A DNA stretch of 64,000 bases, from assembly GCA_035222895.1 (NCBI GenBank), contig JAVYIG010000634.1, positions 186,001-250,000 of the forward strand. Direction: 5' to 3'. The notes under the pieces are model-generated. The model was not told the origin of the DNA and did no database searches. It saw nothing but the letters and a program-made list of their open reading frames with translations. Shown here one piece after another: positions 24,201 through 39,825 of this stretch (the stretch's first letter is position 1; each line of letters opens with the position of its first letter). The translations under genes and the position numbers were made by a program. The stretch is from Strongylocentrotus droebachiensis (taxonomy: Eukaryota > Echinodermata > Echinoidea > Camarodonta > Strongylocentrotidae).

Positions 24201-27200
24201 ATAAATTATGTGATCAATCAAATTATTAGACAGTCAACACCCCAATAACCTTGAACTTGTTAGAAATGACTTTTGTACGAGAATTTACTCAAGTGGTAAC
24301 TTGTGCAAGTAATAACTTGTGCAAGTCACAAAGTGACTCTACCTTGTAAAGTTGAATTCAAAGTTTGCTTCTTTCTGATTTTCAACCATTCGTTTATCTG
24401 TGTCCTGCACCATATCTTGCAATTAATACACTCATGGGTACACTTCAATACATGTAAACACTACCCCCAATGCTTTCTCTGTCCATTGCAACCTGAAAGA
24501 TTGCATGATGATTGCTTTACATAGCAATACATAATATAGCAGGGAAAAAATTAATGTTTTTTTTTTGGGGGGGGGGGCTACTTTTCAAGCTTACCTGCAT
24601 AAAAATAACGCTCTAAAATTTGTTTTACATTGAACTCTATGCAAATTTACTGGGGCTCTTTTCTGATTTTCAGGGGCTCTTTTGAGCATTTCGGGGGCAA
24701 ATTCGCCCTGAGCCCCCGTGTATTTTTTTCACTGTAATATATGTAGTCTGGATGCCAAGTGTAGTGGCTCATTCATTGATAACAGGTTAGTGGAATAGCT
24801 CATCAGTAGGTCCCCAGGAAAAAAAACATCCATACAGTTAGTAAACCTGTTTATTTGCTGTCAAAACATACAGATTACAACAATACCTTGATGCTGTTTT
24901 AGTTAGGGCAGATCTTCAATTTGTATCACTGCCTCTTCCTGTTCATTGTTATGCCAGGGCTGGCATGGATGAGGGGTATAATCCTTGAAAACAAATCCCT
25001 CTTAATCCCTTTGACAGTAAATCTCCTGTGCAGCGGTTGCAGTGTTGCTCACCTTGAGGTGATTCACACCTTGTACAAATCATAGTCATGCCCTACTCAT
25101 AATCTGGGGGGTGTTTCACAAAGCATTTTTTCAGTCACAAATGACAACAATCAGTGACAAATCTGCTGATAACCACTTAGAAGCAAGGATTTCAGTAGCT
25201 TATAACGAAAACTGTCATTTGTCACTGATGACAAGTTTTGTGAAACACCCCCTGGTATGGAAGTCACCCAGTGATAAGGATTTACATGTACAGTATGTAG
25301 GCCTGTGGACATATTATAGTACATGAACCACCACCAACATGCAATTGTTGTTTGCCTTTGAACTCTAGGTACAAAGCAAAAACAAACACAGAGAAAGCCC
25401 TTTTTTCTCTATAAACATGTCTTTAAAGAATTAATTTAAATGTTAGAAGAAAATAATGTAGCTACATGTAATACCTGTTTACTGCACGTTTGTGGGGAGG
25501 GGGGCGGGGCATAATGTAAATGTGACATTATTAGCAACTTGGCATTTAAAGATATTCAAAATTAACAGTATACTTATTTCCCCCAACACCTTCATAGTAC
25601 TAGAATAGTATTTTATAACTTGTGGGTGTGTGTGTGTGTGTGTGTATGAGGGGGGGGGGGGGGGGGTAGCAGTGTTTGTTGCTTTTTCTAATATGATATA
25701 TTCCTGCTCATGATGAAAGTGTCTGCATGATCTTGCATGCTGTAGCCTGTAGGAGGGGGGAAAGTAGAGGTGATGATGATGATGGTTATATAGCAACCCA
25801 AGAGAGCATCCCCGGGGAGCAATAAAATATCGCAGAAAGTGAGTGATTCTGTGAGGCAAGTGTGAAATTCTCCATATCTCTCTATCAATAATCGCTCGTG
25901 ACAAATTGGTCTAACGCCCTGCAACAGTTGGGTGTGTATCGTGAAATTTTGTTTTTTCATCCTCATTATTGCCTCCAAAGCCCAAACTCTTCTGACATGC
26001 AATTTGATGATAATTTCCCCAAAGGAAATTGGCTGGAATCGTGGCTCAATACCATGCCAGCTTTTTTTCTTTCGTAACTGCTGCACTTTTTTATTTTATG
26101 TGTACCAGAGTATAATGGCTCTCTCTTTCAGTTTTCTTTTTTTGGCGAGACCGTCTTTAAGAATTTGACTAAAGACAAATTAAGGGTAGCGACAGGCAGC
26201 AAAAGGATCTTGAAATTACTTTTTCTGATGACTTATGCTGTGAGTTTCTGTAATATTTATTTGAGTCTTTTAAATTCAAATAAATTCCCCATCTGAAGTT
26301 ATTGTGACAGTCTTTGTTTTACTCAAGAAAGAAAGCAGTACTGTGTATTTAAAACTCTTTACTAGACTTTATACATGTATACACTGTACAGCTTATAGTA
26401 AATCAGAAAATCATAAGTACAAGTAGGCCTTCATACTAGAGTTTCAGTTGTTACAGCATTTTAAGGAGCTGAGGACATTTTGAGTGTGTTGTGGGCTACT
26501 ACATTGTATGTAAAATGCAATAGAAAATTAAACCAAAATGTTCACACACACTTTTTAAACCCTTTCCTATAATGACAATTTTGCAACTGAAAAGTAAAAT
26601 CATTGTTTTGCTTTACCTCATAATCAGTTCTGAATATGAACTGCAACATTTTAGAAGTTGTAATGGATTAAATTGTTTTCACAGAAACCGAATCTGAATC
26701 TTAAAGTATGTCTAGTCCAGAGCCCTGTTTCATAAACTTGATATCAGTATTAGCTACTGAAATCCTTACATTTGATTGGCTGTGAGCCGATTTGTCAAAG
26801 ATCTGTGGCAGTTGTTATTGATCACAAATTTTATGAAACAGGGGCCTGATCTTATACTTATAAACTTTTTTGTAGTTTCCGTTTTTTCTCTTACTATGTA
26901 TATTTGCCTTTTTTTGTATATATTATAATATTGTTTTTATGCTTGAGAAAAATTAATAAACTGAACTGAACTGAACTGAACTTGTGTCATTGGTAGTGGA
27001 AAAGCAAACTTTAATACTTTTCAGCATCAGGTCTATGGGTTCAAAAATATTGACACAACCTCGCCTCTGTCTAGGTTCAGCCTTAGATTCAGAGTATTTG
27101 CTGAAACAAAGATGCAAAAATTTGATTGCTCTTTATTTTTTGTAAAGAAACAGAACGTTTCTGCCATTAATACTCATGTCCTTGGTTTAAACAAAAAGAG

Positions 27201-30200
27201 AAAGGAAAAAATAAAGAATGTGCTCTCCTTGTTCAGCCCTTACTTCAGGATATATTTGATGAAACAAAGAAGCTGAGATGTGATGGCTCATTTAAAAATG
27301 AAAAAAAAAGCCCTTGGGCTTAGAACAAGGAGGAGGAACGAAAGGATATCCTGCTGTAGGGTGATATGATGATCTAAATAGTTGGATGGGACACACCTCT
27401 TCCCACCTTTATTAGAACAATCTGTCACACTCTGCAGCCAGGCTTACACCGGCGTACGCCCTAGCGGCCCTACGTGCATTAATGAATGTTCATTAACACT
27501 TTTGATACCGACCTAACTTTTTATGTAATGGAGAGTCAAAGGGGTTTGTCATAACCATCATATAAATTTTAAATTACTGGACAGCCCAGAATTAACACAT
27601 TTTTCTATGAGATATCCATGAACTTAGACTTATGAAGGTTTCAAGAACTGGCCTATGGAGACCTTTGCGATTATAATTAAACTATTAAAGAGAAAATATG
27701 AATTGAAGGGCACATGTGTACATGTATGTAAATGGTAACACTTATGGTTGCAATCAAGGTCATTGGTTGACGGTTAAATGCCTTTTTGTGGATCCATGTA
27801 CTGCAGAAAGCATGATTTAGGAACATAATCTTTCACTGAATAATTTCTTCTTTTTTTTTCTTTTTTTTTCCGTACATGTGTATGCCAAATTATCAGAAAA
27901 TTAACCAAATTACTACCTACAGTACATGTAGTATACTGTAGGAAGTAGGATTTAGGAATACAACCTTTCACTGAATAAAAACTTGTTTTCTTTATATTTT
28001 GATGAGTACATGTTGGCATCGTGCCCATAAATGGATTAGAACAATGGATCCATTTAATTGAACTGTTAACACCCAACGACCAAGCCCAGTCTCACAGAGG
28101 AAGGCAGTTAAAAAAAAGAACAACACAAATGACCTCAATTCTTTTTCTGCATGAATTGTAGTGTTATGGGTTTGTTAGAAACTGCGTTGACATTTATGTC
28201 TGCATAAAAGTAATTAACAAACAAAATAAACCTGGTGATACTACACTGTAGTATATGTTTAAAATGAGTCTAGGCCTGTATTATGTTTGCCAAAAGAATT
28301 GTATATACATAATGTTGTTTCTTTTCTCCTTGTTTCTTTTTCATTTAATTGTCTGCAAATTGTCTATGGTTATGTTTCATCACTGTCAATATCACATATT
28401 TTTACCCCATTTTCTTTTTCATTATTTTTTGGGCAACCTGGTTTCAAACTCAAATTCAAAATCTTTATCTACATGTACATGTACTTGTATTTTAACCCTA
28501 TTTTCTCTTCTTTTTCTTTGCTGCTTGGTTTCAATTTAATCAAATTTTAAAATCTACAATCTACCTGTATTTTTACCCCACTTTCTTTTTTTCTTCCTTG
28601 CAGACTGGTTTCAAACTCTTTCCTAGCAAAACGAGAACCTCCGCCAATTCCAGCAAAGAGAACGGTTCCAACAACAGTGCCTCGGCTGCCCTACCTGAGG
28701 CTCGGAGGCAGCTGAAGACACTGGAGCTTACTCCACCAGACTTTAAAGTCGACAGACAGATCCTCATCGACAGCTATCTAGATATCGAAGTCAAGGTATT
28801 TATTTGCTGCTTCGGACTAACGTGGTATTTTATAAGAAACAGTACCGGTATTGTAAATACTTAATAATGATAATAATGATATTCCCGGTTTATATAGTGC
28901 TTTATAGTACATCAACAATGTCTCTGGGCACTTCACAGATAAATTATGACACTGGTTATTTGATTCAGGCTTGCCAGCGCACATTGTATGCACATTCACC
29001 ACTCCCTTGGGAGTATTCTAGCCAGGTTGCCATGCTACAGATGCTCACAATGCTAAGCATACCACAGAGACTACAGTGACTTTCACCTCCTACCAGGTAT
29101 CCATTCAACACTTGGGTTGAGAGTGGCAAAGGGGGATCAATGTGTGACCACAGGATGTTAGTGCTGGGCTCCAATTTGAACCATCAATTTTTGCTTTGAT
29201 TTTCAATCCAGTTCTCTTGGATATTAACTTATCCAAGATTTTCTGAATTTCTGCCAAGGCTGAGTTGTCCCTTACTCCATAGTGCTGAGTTGATTTAAGG
29301 TACATGTAGTGTGCTTTGATAACCCCATTTTTTCTCTTTTTTTCCTTCTCAATTTGATTTGGGTTTTGTACACTCCTGTCCCAATCAAACGCATTTCCAT
29401 AGAGAGAAATGTCCTCAAGCTGTGATGGTATAGTGGTTCATACACTTGACTCTCAATATCAAACACCAACGGTTTTGTATGGGTTTTTCCAGTATTCTAA
29501 ATGGCAGTACAAAAACAAAATCAATAGTTTTTGGCTGTGTAAATGGGCCTATTGTGAAAGGAAATATACCAGCAGACAAAAACGAGAAACAAAAGCAGGA
29601 GGATAAAAATGAGACCAATATCATTTCCTGATTCCATAAATAAACCTTTTAATAGGAGCTTCAAGGTGACTTTAGAGGGCAGATAGAGGGTTAAACTAAA
29701 AATGGGTTTACCGGTAAAGGTAATATTTAGAACTATAGGAGGTACAGTTGCTTTTAGTGGATTAAGCAATGGGCGTGAGACTCGAGGTTCCCGGTTCAAA
29801 TATAGTTGGTTCATTATATTGCTGGCTTGTCTACTTTAAAGGTACTATGTCCCATTTGCAGGCCCAACAAATGAAAAGGTTAAATTTCAATGGCATTTGA
29901 AAGATAATACTAATTTAGAACTCCCCTTAAAAAAGGGGGGCTTGAAAATGTCTTTAAGTTGGAAAATAACGACTATTAGTTGTCAAAATCGAGTTAGGAG
30001 CCATAGAGCCAATAAGTAATAGTCTTGATTTTCAGACCATTGTACTGCATGTTTGTACGTTTTATGCTGCGCAAAGATTTAATCAGTTTAATTTTGGCCA
30101 TTACAAGAAGTGGGTTATTGATGTAGACAAATGCTCATGTACCCTTTACAGATTACCAAAGAAGGAAAAAAGCCAGTCAGTCACTCAATAGTGTCTGACA

Positions 30201-33200
30201 GTGAAGTCTAGCAAGTAAACGGGTTTCCAAGCATAATTTGAATATTTGGACACTGCTAACATTTATATTTCACAGATAGGACATACATGACATATTCATA
30301 ATTCCTGCAAAGTTCTACAGCATTTGAGGTTGGCTGCAAAAGGGACATAGTATCTTTAATACAGGTATGATATTCATGTACCTAAAATGCTCTGGGATTG
30401 GAGTATGGACCCACAAAGAATCCATGATAAAAGTCACGGCAGAAGCTTCTTCGCTTGCTAAGGACTATACACACAATATTTTTGTTAATATTTTAAAGTT
30501 CAATATATGCAAACGGTTACCATCCTGGAGCGAAACACTTTGGATTTTAGAAGTTAGTAGTCATCACAATCTTGCTACATAGTAACATACTGAAACCAAT
30601 GGACAATACAAAACAGTCATTAAAGAGAGAGTGAGGCATGTTTATTGATGTGCTACAGTATGTTGTGATGGCAACTCAAGATGGCAACATAATGTTCAGG
30701 GTGTTGTTGATAGAGATTGATACATTTGTGCAGTATGTACAAATGTGTCACTGGCATACTGTAAGTCTGTAACCCACAAAGCAACAACTGAAACTAAATG
30801 AACTAAAAGATTCATTGCACATCAATTTCCCACTATAATGTAGAGAATTTAGAGGAGAGACTCAGAATATAATATGATAATGAGCCCAAAAGAGATGAAT
30901 ACATTAAGTGACCACAAAAAAATCATTCTAACTCCAGGAAATCAAGACACAAAACAATGGAATGTGCAACAGCTTGCTTTATATACAGTAGAGTTCATAT
31001 TATTAAAAACGATGGGGTGACACCTTTTGCAAACATGTGGCTTGCTCGCTGTTCAAACACACTCATTCAGGCAGCCCGTCAGATGAATGTGATCAGATCG
31101 CCATCTCTACAGGGAATATTTCTATCACCAATGAAACAAAGTTTGCCTATAGGAATCAATTTTCTTTCATTTACTCTTATTGGAGCTCCGAGCTTCGTCA
31201 CTGAAATTATATCCTGACGTTGTTTGCATGTTTGCTTTTGATGTTGGGGCTGATGTCATCGCTCAGTGAAGAAAAAGAGAGGGAGAGAGTGGGGGAGAGA
31301 TGGGAAGGGTAGGATGGACACAGAGAAAGAGAGAGAGAGAGAGAGGGGGAGAGAGACAGATAGACATTGAGAAAGATAGAGAGAAAGAAAGAGAGAAAGA
31401 AAGAGAAAAAGAAAGAGAAAAAGAAAGAAAAAGAAAGAGAAAGAGAGAGAGGAAGGGAGAGAGAGAGACAGAGAGAGAGAAGGAGAGAGAGATAGAGAAA
31501 GTCTAGAGATTACACTGTAATTTGTTTATTTGGTCCCTCCCTACATGTACAGTACATGTATGTGTTGTAATTAACGTTAAGTTATTAAGTCAAGTAACGT
31601 TTCATCTTCATTCGTAATATACTCTTCAGGCAAATTTGAGCATACATACAAAATATATCATCTGTGGAGAGCTACATGTACAAATGTACATGTAGAAGGG
31701 CATCATTCCTTAAAATGATATATAGATTAAAGATAAACTCCAGTTCTGGTAAAAAAAAGAAAATTAATTCCCACAGAATCAAACAAAACTTACACTGAAT
31801 GTTCAAGATTACAAATAAATGAGTTATGACATGTGCCTAACAATTTTGGAAGAAAATGTATACTGGCTGAGTAATGAGCATAGAAAGACAAGGAAATCAA
31901 GGTAGTACTAGCCCTGACACCATGTGTGTTGTCCCATATATAGCTTTCTGTTTACAGTGCTTGTTACTTTACCAAGACTCGGTCAAATTTATTATGATTT
32001 TGATGACTCCAGAACCTTGCAGTGCACACCAATACTTACATGCTACATGATCAACGGTTTCTGATCCTTTCCACACCTTTTCTTTCACAATGCAATCGCA
32101 TTACCAGTACTAAAGTTTTTCTTTAACTCAATTATGGCTCTGAGCAGCTATTTTATCATAAATATGTGTCCGCCTCCCATCCCCAATATATAAAACCTTT
32201 GAATGGGTGGTTTACAAATATTACAGTCTATACTCTCATGATACTTGGAAGTTGAAAGTAGGAACCCCATTTATTGGCAGTGGGTCAAATGAAGCATTTA
32301 GAAGTGCATTAACCCCTCATCTGCAGTTCCTATAGAACAACAAACATAGGCATTAATTAGTCGTTTTGGATACGGTACCAGTATTAGGTAACTGGGGAAG
32401 TTATTAATTAAGAGGGAGGAAAGCTAAGATCAAGCCGGTGTGAAAACAATGACAAATGGTTTTAAATCAGACATCTGTTGCTATGCTCTGCTCTTTGATT
32501 TATGTATGCCTCTCAAGATCTAGCCTCATTTCGAGATGAAACAATTTTTTTTTTGCTCTGTGCTGTGGATTTCCCTTCCAATTCTGAGGAAGGTCTAGAC
32601 TGTCTAGTACATGTACATATGTACACCTTAAATCTGTGGCTCTGTATTTAACAGCAAATTATTGACAGAGATAGGCTCTGGCTTTGCTTAAAGCTAAAGT
32701 TGAGTTCTAGTCATGCGATTGCATTGTGACAGAAACGGTGTGGAATCGATCACAAAAGGTTGATCATATACATGTAAATATTGGTGTGTACTGCAAGGTT
32801 CCGAAATCATCAAAATGATCAGAAATCTGATGTTCTTCCACACTTTCATTATAATAACAATGATAACTCTCACAAATCATCATTTTCACCTCTTCCCAGA
32901 ACTCAACCTTCTCTTTAAGACTTTATATTTTGCAAATGTCAAATTAGTCCCTGCTTGGAGAGTCAGGTGCCCAATCTGCTGAGAAAATAATACCCCCTTC
33001 AATGCTGAAACGGAGATGATCTCTTTCTTTCAAACCCCTTTTTTGACAGATATATTCATAAGTAATGGAGATATGGCGCTCTGTGTGGGGTGTTTGTAAG
33101 GGAGGGTAAAGGGGTGATTTAAGAAAAAGAAACAAATTAAAAATGGACATAATCTAGACGAGTGTCTGTGCCTGCAGACTGCCCCCCTCCCCCTTCAAGC

Positions 33201-36200
33201 TCTATTAAAAAAATAAGTCACAAATTGGGAGCTGGGAGGAAAAGGACTTGAATATGGGACAGCCTTTGGACTCAAGAATTAATTAACTTTAATTTCAGGA
33301 AAGTGTGAAAAGCAGAGATTCCAATACTGCCTTTCAAGCATATGTTTGTGTGTTTGTTTTCACTCGACTTGAAATGAAAAGGGGCGCTACTTTGATCAGC
33401 ATTTTCTTTAACATGCCATGAACTTCATAAAACCAGGTTAAAATACAAAAAGTGAAAGTTTTGGGTCAACACCATAAATTTGACAGGCTGTCCGCTGCTG
33501 GTGGACATTTATGATCAATTTGGGGCTTTATCATTCTTTTTCATCTGTTTGTTTATTTTCTTTTCAGTCCATTGGACGTCTGGAGTAGATGATTTAAGGA
33601 CTTAAATACCATACTTGTACCGGAGCAATAAATCAAGATAAAACTACATTCATTCGTAAATTCTGTACTACATGTATGCTTTGATGAGTGAAAAACACAA
33701 ATAGTCCATTTTTTATTTGTTTTGTTTTAAGGGGGGGGGGGGGGGGGGGTTGGGGTAGGCAGTTTTTCAAATATCTTCATTAATTGTAGATGGTCCGATA
33801 ATCTAGGAAACCTATGTTATTAAAGGGTCTGTCGGCAAAAATAAGAAACAAACTCAAAGCAAAACGGACAAAACTGAAAACAAATAAACATAATAGCCTT
33901 AATCTAGCTCATGATTTCAAATTCATTCTCCCTTGTTCCCCTTTCTCACATATTAATGATGATGATGGCATGAAACCATGCACCTCTCATTATTACATTA
34001 GGGGGTGTTTCACAAAGATCTTAAGTTGGACTTATCATTTATGGAAAGCCATTTTTGAAAATATTTTGTAAAAGTTTATTCTAAAAGACATAAAATGTTG
34101 ATTCAAATCATTCATATTTTCTATTATCAAGGAGATTTCATGTTCTTGATGTGGAATTTATGAAATGTCTAAAATACTTGCTTTTGAATATATTTTATTT
34201 TAAGGCTAGAAATAGCTCTCCATAATGTTAAGAGTCGACTTAAGATATTTGTGAAACACCCCCCTGGATTGTCCTACACATGTTTCTAGGAATTGTCAAT
34301 TAACACTCAACAAGGGTGGTTTGTGGAGGTGTGAGGGGAGCCACTTAGTGGCTAGAGAGAGAATCAAAGATGGAGGATAATTCTGGGGGGAAATTGAAAG
34401 TATTTCCTAAAAGGATATGAACAGTAGAGGGTAATAGTATCAGCTGGGTGCTAAGAACAGTAGCTCATACCCCTCATTTAGACTACCAAAATTCATGTCA
34501 TCACGATACATGAATCATATTGCTGCATATATGTCAGGGAAAAAAATCATATTTATTTTTGGGGGGCTACTTTTCAAGCTTGCCTGCATAAAAATAACAC
34601 TCTAAAATTTGTTTTGCATTGAACTCTATGCAAATTTACAGGGGCTCTTTTTTGATTTTCGGGGGCTCTTTTGGGCATTTTGGGGGCAAATTCACCCTGA
34701 GCCCCCATGTATTTTTTCACTGATATATATAGGCGGACATCTATAATAAGTTATTACATCTACTGTACCTTGCTTTATCATATAATTATAAAGAAATTAA
34801 ATTATAACAAAATGTATAATAACAAAATTCATGTTTGAGCATCAGTTTTCATGGAAAACAGATTTACCACCAGGGTTCTACATGTAGGTTCTAGTCTGAA
34901 TATTGCATCTTACAAAACCATATAACTGGGCACGGCTTACATGTACATTAATGTGAACGCACACTGATGATTGACCAGCTGTCGTTCATGTCAACAAACC
35001 TCTTCAAAACTAGTCCCTTCACTAAACAGTGATTCTTTGTATTACATGTACCTTTCTTTATTCAAGTTTCATATAATTGCCTCTGGTCTGAACAGGGCAA
35101 CAGTACAGTAGCAATATGACAGTCCTTTGTGTGATCTGTCCCAGGAAACATACTTTTCTCCAAGACTTTGAAGGTCAAGTTTTAAGAGGCGGTTGAGTAC
35201 TGGCAAGAGGAACAATTTTATGATGAGCAGGCAGGCCTTCTAAGTTTGGTTTCACACTGTCCTACTTGTAGCTACTTGCTCCCTCTATATAGAAAACTTC
35301 CCAAATCGGTGCCTGTTGGTCCCCCATGATCCTCTTTTTCTTATGTTAAATGAGAGCTGAGTTAATGAGATAGCCACCTGTCACAGTGACCTCGATGGCT
35401 CTCTGGGTGGTCTAATTCCTTCTAGCTGCAGTAGTAAAGCCTCCCTTTAAGAACTGTAAAATTGTGTTCAGTTGACTTCAAAACCATCTTGGTTACTCAA
35501 ATTCAGTGAATGAAATATGTGATTTTCAATATAACTCACTTAAAACCAGTCTGCACTAGTTTGGCAAGGAGGATTAGACCTCCCTGCAAGGTCACCGACA
35601 GGTCTCTCACCAAATCAGCTCTCAATTAACCTAAGAAAAAGGGGATCATAGGGGACCAACAGGCACTGATTAGGCATTGTTTGCTACATGTATATAGAGG
35701 GCGCAAGTAGCTATAAGTAGTACAGTGGGGCTTTAAAGGTATGTCTTATTGAATTCATGTGAGAATAAAAAGGTTGGATTGGCATGTCAAGTTGAATATG
35801 TGTTAAACGTATTTGTCCTTATATGTACTGTATAGATTGAGGAGTAAGATGGATACACAATTTACTAATGTATATGGGGCTGGGTTCTCTAGTTCAGCAC
35901 ATACATGTATTCTGAATGACCAATGGAAAAATCATGGTTTATTTGCCCGAAGCCTTGCAAAAGGTTGAAAGAATATTACATATTTTTGCATATCACTGTT
36001 ATAATATTGACTACTGAACAGGAGTGTACAATGTACAAAAACTTTAGTTTTGTCTATTTATGGATATCTTGCGAACATGTGCAAGAAAACATATTTCATA
36101 CAGAACTAAATGGAGATCCACTTTACGAATTGCAATTACAGCGGATGGGCGTTCACATTTTGACTGACATTACACTCAACGTGATCAATATAACTTGCAT

Positions 36201-39200
36201 TGTTGTTGGTTTGGGGGCAAGAATGCTGTCATTCAGGAATGCATTTTAAGCATACACAAGAATTGACTTGCTTGAATTGAGTAAATATTATGGGCTAAAT
36301 TTAAATCCAAAATAATTATCACATTGTCAAAATATTGGCTCTATATTGAAGGTTTTCAATTTCACTCCAATATGGAATGGTAATAAATACCAAAGTCATA
36401 AGCTTTTTCTACATTGGACTACATGGCCTGAATTCACAAAGGAGGTTTAAATCTAAGCTAGGGTTTTTATCAAACTGTGGGTTAGATTTAAACCTCCTTT
36501 GTGAATTTGAGCCATTTAGGTCTAAAAATGGATCCAAACATGTAAGTTGTTTAATGGAAAGAAATATAATGGAGCAAATATGTACTTCAGACAAGAATTG
36601 GTCAATTCTGACTGGTGTACATACATGTACAGCTGTATGTCTTAACTGAAATCTTGCCTTAAATGAATTATGACATTGGTCATTTTTACCAAAATCATCC
36701 TAATTATTAAAGTGGTCAGTTTAACGCAAATCCTTGTCAAACACACATGTACCACAAAAAGGAAGCTAACCTTTAAAAGTATTGCTTAGAAGTTATCCAA
36801 TTTTTGTTTTCTACTTTTTCTTTCTTCCAGTTTTTAGGTCAACTCGAAGACATCCCTTTTGAAATCGACCCAACAAAGAGGACTGAAATACTCAGGAATA
36901 TTGATTCAGCGAGGGTAAGTGTTTCGTGCCCAGACTTTTGCTCCAAGCTTTATCCATCATCAAAGATCTCTTCACCTTAGGCAGGCTGCAAAACTAACTC
37001 CATTCCGCCTTCAAATTGTCTTCAAATTGTCTTCAAAGTACATTCAAACTGACTCAAAACAAACCGATTATTGGCCATTTGGATTAATGAAATTTTTATG
37101 TTTGGTCTGTTTATCGGTCTGGCATTGGTCTCAGTGTGATAAATGTTTCAGCGACACCACTTGTAAAACTGACTCTAAATCGACTTAAAACCATGTTCAA
37201 ACTGACAGATTATTGGTCATTTTGGGTCGTGCAATTTTGATGTTCAGACTGTATTGTGTATCAGGGACACTGCCAAACTGACTATAAACCAACTCCAAAC
37301 GACCATTTGGGTGTCCAGCATGTGGGTTGGCCTGGTGTGGTTCTTGTTGGTGTGAATAGTTTATTAAATAGGGTTAGGGACAGGTTAGGTGCGGGTTTTG
37401 TCTAGGGTTAAGTTATGATTTAGTCAATGTTGGAAATTATGTGAAATAATCAATGTATGAAATATTATAAAGTAATGCAATGGACTAATGGAGACACTTT
37501 TGAATTATAATGAGGTCACTTAAACCTTATCAGTGTATTTTCCCAATCCTTCAATTTCAACAATGTTTCAAATAGAAGTCGACCAGTTCAATGTTCTAGT
37601 CAAATAATGAACAGCACCTTTAAATATAGGAAAAGGAAAAGGGGTATGAGTGCTCATTTATGTGATTGTGAAATCACAGAGGAAAACTAAGAATGCAGAA
37701 TTGCAGACTTGATGGGTGTGGGGCGGTAGCGGGGGAAATGAGCAATTTGGAATGTTTCTCTTCAAAATCCAACAGCTCACTCACAATCACATTGTTCTTG
37801 AGCATGGCTCGGAAATGATTGGGATGGTGACCCACACCACATTTTTCATGTTTTGAAGTAATGTGACTAATTTTGTTGCTTTTTGTTTGGGGCTTATTGT
37901 TCAAAGATATTATTAACTCTTATCCTGCCACAGGGCTAATCCCCCCAGTGCCAGATTTATAACGAGATAATCGGATTAACGCGATGGTACTAACAATAGC
38001 GCGTGCAAAACACTAGGCACAGTTCAATGGGCATGAACAATAACTGCTATTACGAATGTTTGCTAGCATGCAAGAAGCAGCGTAACAATAGCGTGCACGC
38101 AGCCTCATGGCAGGCTATGAGTTAAGCAAGATAGGGCGATTATAATAGGGCGATGACCCAATGCCCTCTTGTAGTGCATGTTCATTTATGTATAACCATA
38201 AATATATATACAGTGTTGTGCAAAATATATGACAAAAATAAAAGATTGCCTGTGAGCAGAAGGGAAGTACCAAACTAATTTTTGAATGGGTACAAGATAT
38301 CAGGGCGATAGAATTGTCAGATTTCCTCCTTGTAGAGTAACTGGTAAAATCTTTTTTATTGAAATGATTTTAAAAAAATTATGTAAATGGTTGACTCTAG
38401 TAACTTCTCCAGATAAACTTGAAGGGAGTGAAGAGAGATCAGTTGTAGTTTACATTAACATGTTCCAAACTACGTTTAAAACACATTTTCATTAATGGAG
38501 GGGGGGGGGTGAAATTTTCCCCTCTTGAAGTAAAAATTGATTTGAGAGTATATAAATGAGAGGAGATGGGGGAAGAAAAATCTGTGTGACTGAAAGAACA
38601 AGATATGATGCAAACAGAAGTTACACTGCGCCATTCATGAACAGAAATATCAGCTTTAGCACATCGACACTAATCATACTTGTATACAAAATTACTGTAT
38701 TGATGATTTTATTTATTTCTCTTGCAGAAAAAGGGTATTTTACCATGGAACAGTCACTCCGGCCGCTACGACGCCATCATCCGCTTATCAGCAAGACAAA
38801 TCAATGTTTTACAGAAAAACGAGGTAGGGGCATTATGATATAATACATGTACAATGGCCAGGCCCAGACCCCACCCCCCCCCCCCCCCCCCCATCAAAAA
38901 AATAAAATAAATAAATAATAGTAATAATAAATAAAGAAATAATGATATAATAAAAATAAAATAAATTAAAATTAAATAAATTAACAAATATACAATTTTG
39001 TCATGCACACATTTCAGGCTTTTCAAACAATGCCTGATGTACGATGCAGCTTCAAAATTGTCTGTGTGACTTTCTCAAATTATCATTTTGTCTGATAATG
39101 AAGAATTTTCCATGGTATCGTTGTATACTAGGATATGTGCATTGATGTGATACTCCCAAACCGGGCCCCTTTCTCGTATTCAAACATTTGCATAATCAAA

Positions 39201-39586
39201 TCAATATTTGCATCTCCTTGATAACTCGGTACTGAAATAAATAAACTTGATTTAGTTTGAGAAATTTATTCTTCAAACTTCTGCAAATAAAATTTCAGTT
39301 TTTTTCTGAGCTCTGGGGGACCTTTGCACCTACATTTAGCACTTTGCTTGAGTATAGAATATTTTATTCATTTCTTTATTGGGTATGTAGTATCTACATT
39401 TATACATGTATATCTTCTGCATTATTGACTTACGGGGCATTTAAAGAAGCTTTAAGTATGTTTTTATCACATATATGTTTATGTGTGTGCACTTTAAAAA
39501 AATGCCTTCTAGATCTATATCTAAGTCCAGCTCTTCCCTTATATTTTATGCTGTTATAAATCTATACATCTACTAGACTACTACTG

Positions 39587-39621
<35 letters not shown>

Positions 39622-39622
39622 G

Positions 39623-39689
<67 letters not shown>

Positions 39690-39778
39690 TCTACTCTACT
39701 CTACTCTACACTACTCTACACTACACTACACTACACTACACTACACTACACTACACTACACTACACTACACTACACTA

Positions 39779-39825
<47 letters not shown>

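Larger units (their letters stand above)
17011..28603 (+). other. CCM2 intron 1: contents
   Basis: No additional exon was recognised in this 11.6 kb. The first 450 bp are richer in G+C and CpG than the rest and may extend the promoter. It holds a perfect 76-bp inverted repeat (18305-18479), a 21-bp minisatellite (19409-20270), CT microsatellites (21215-21650), ATTC repeats (22034-22062), MITEs at 23469, 24550, 25105 and 26721, and a LINE-like tail at about 26890-26982. Confidence 0.6.

Noticed and set aside
35923-36249. Open frame of 108 codons in intron 2
   Set aside because: AT-rich, no recognisable domain, no codon bias; expected by chance in this much intron.
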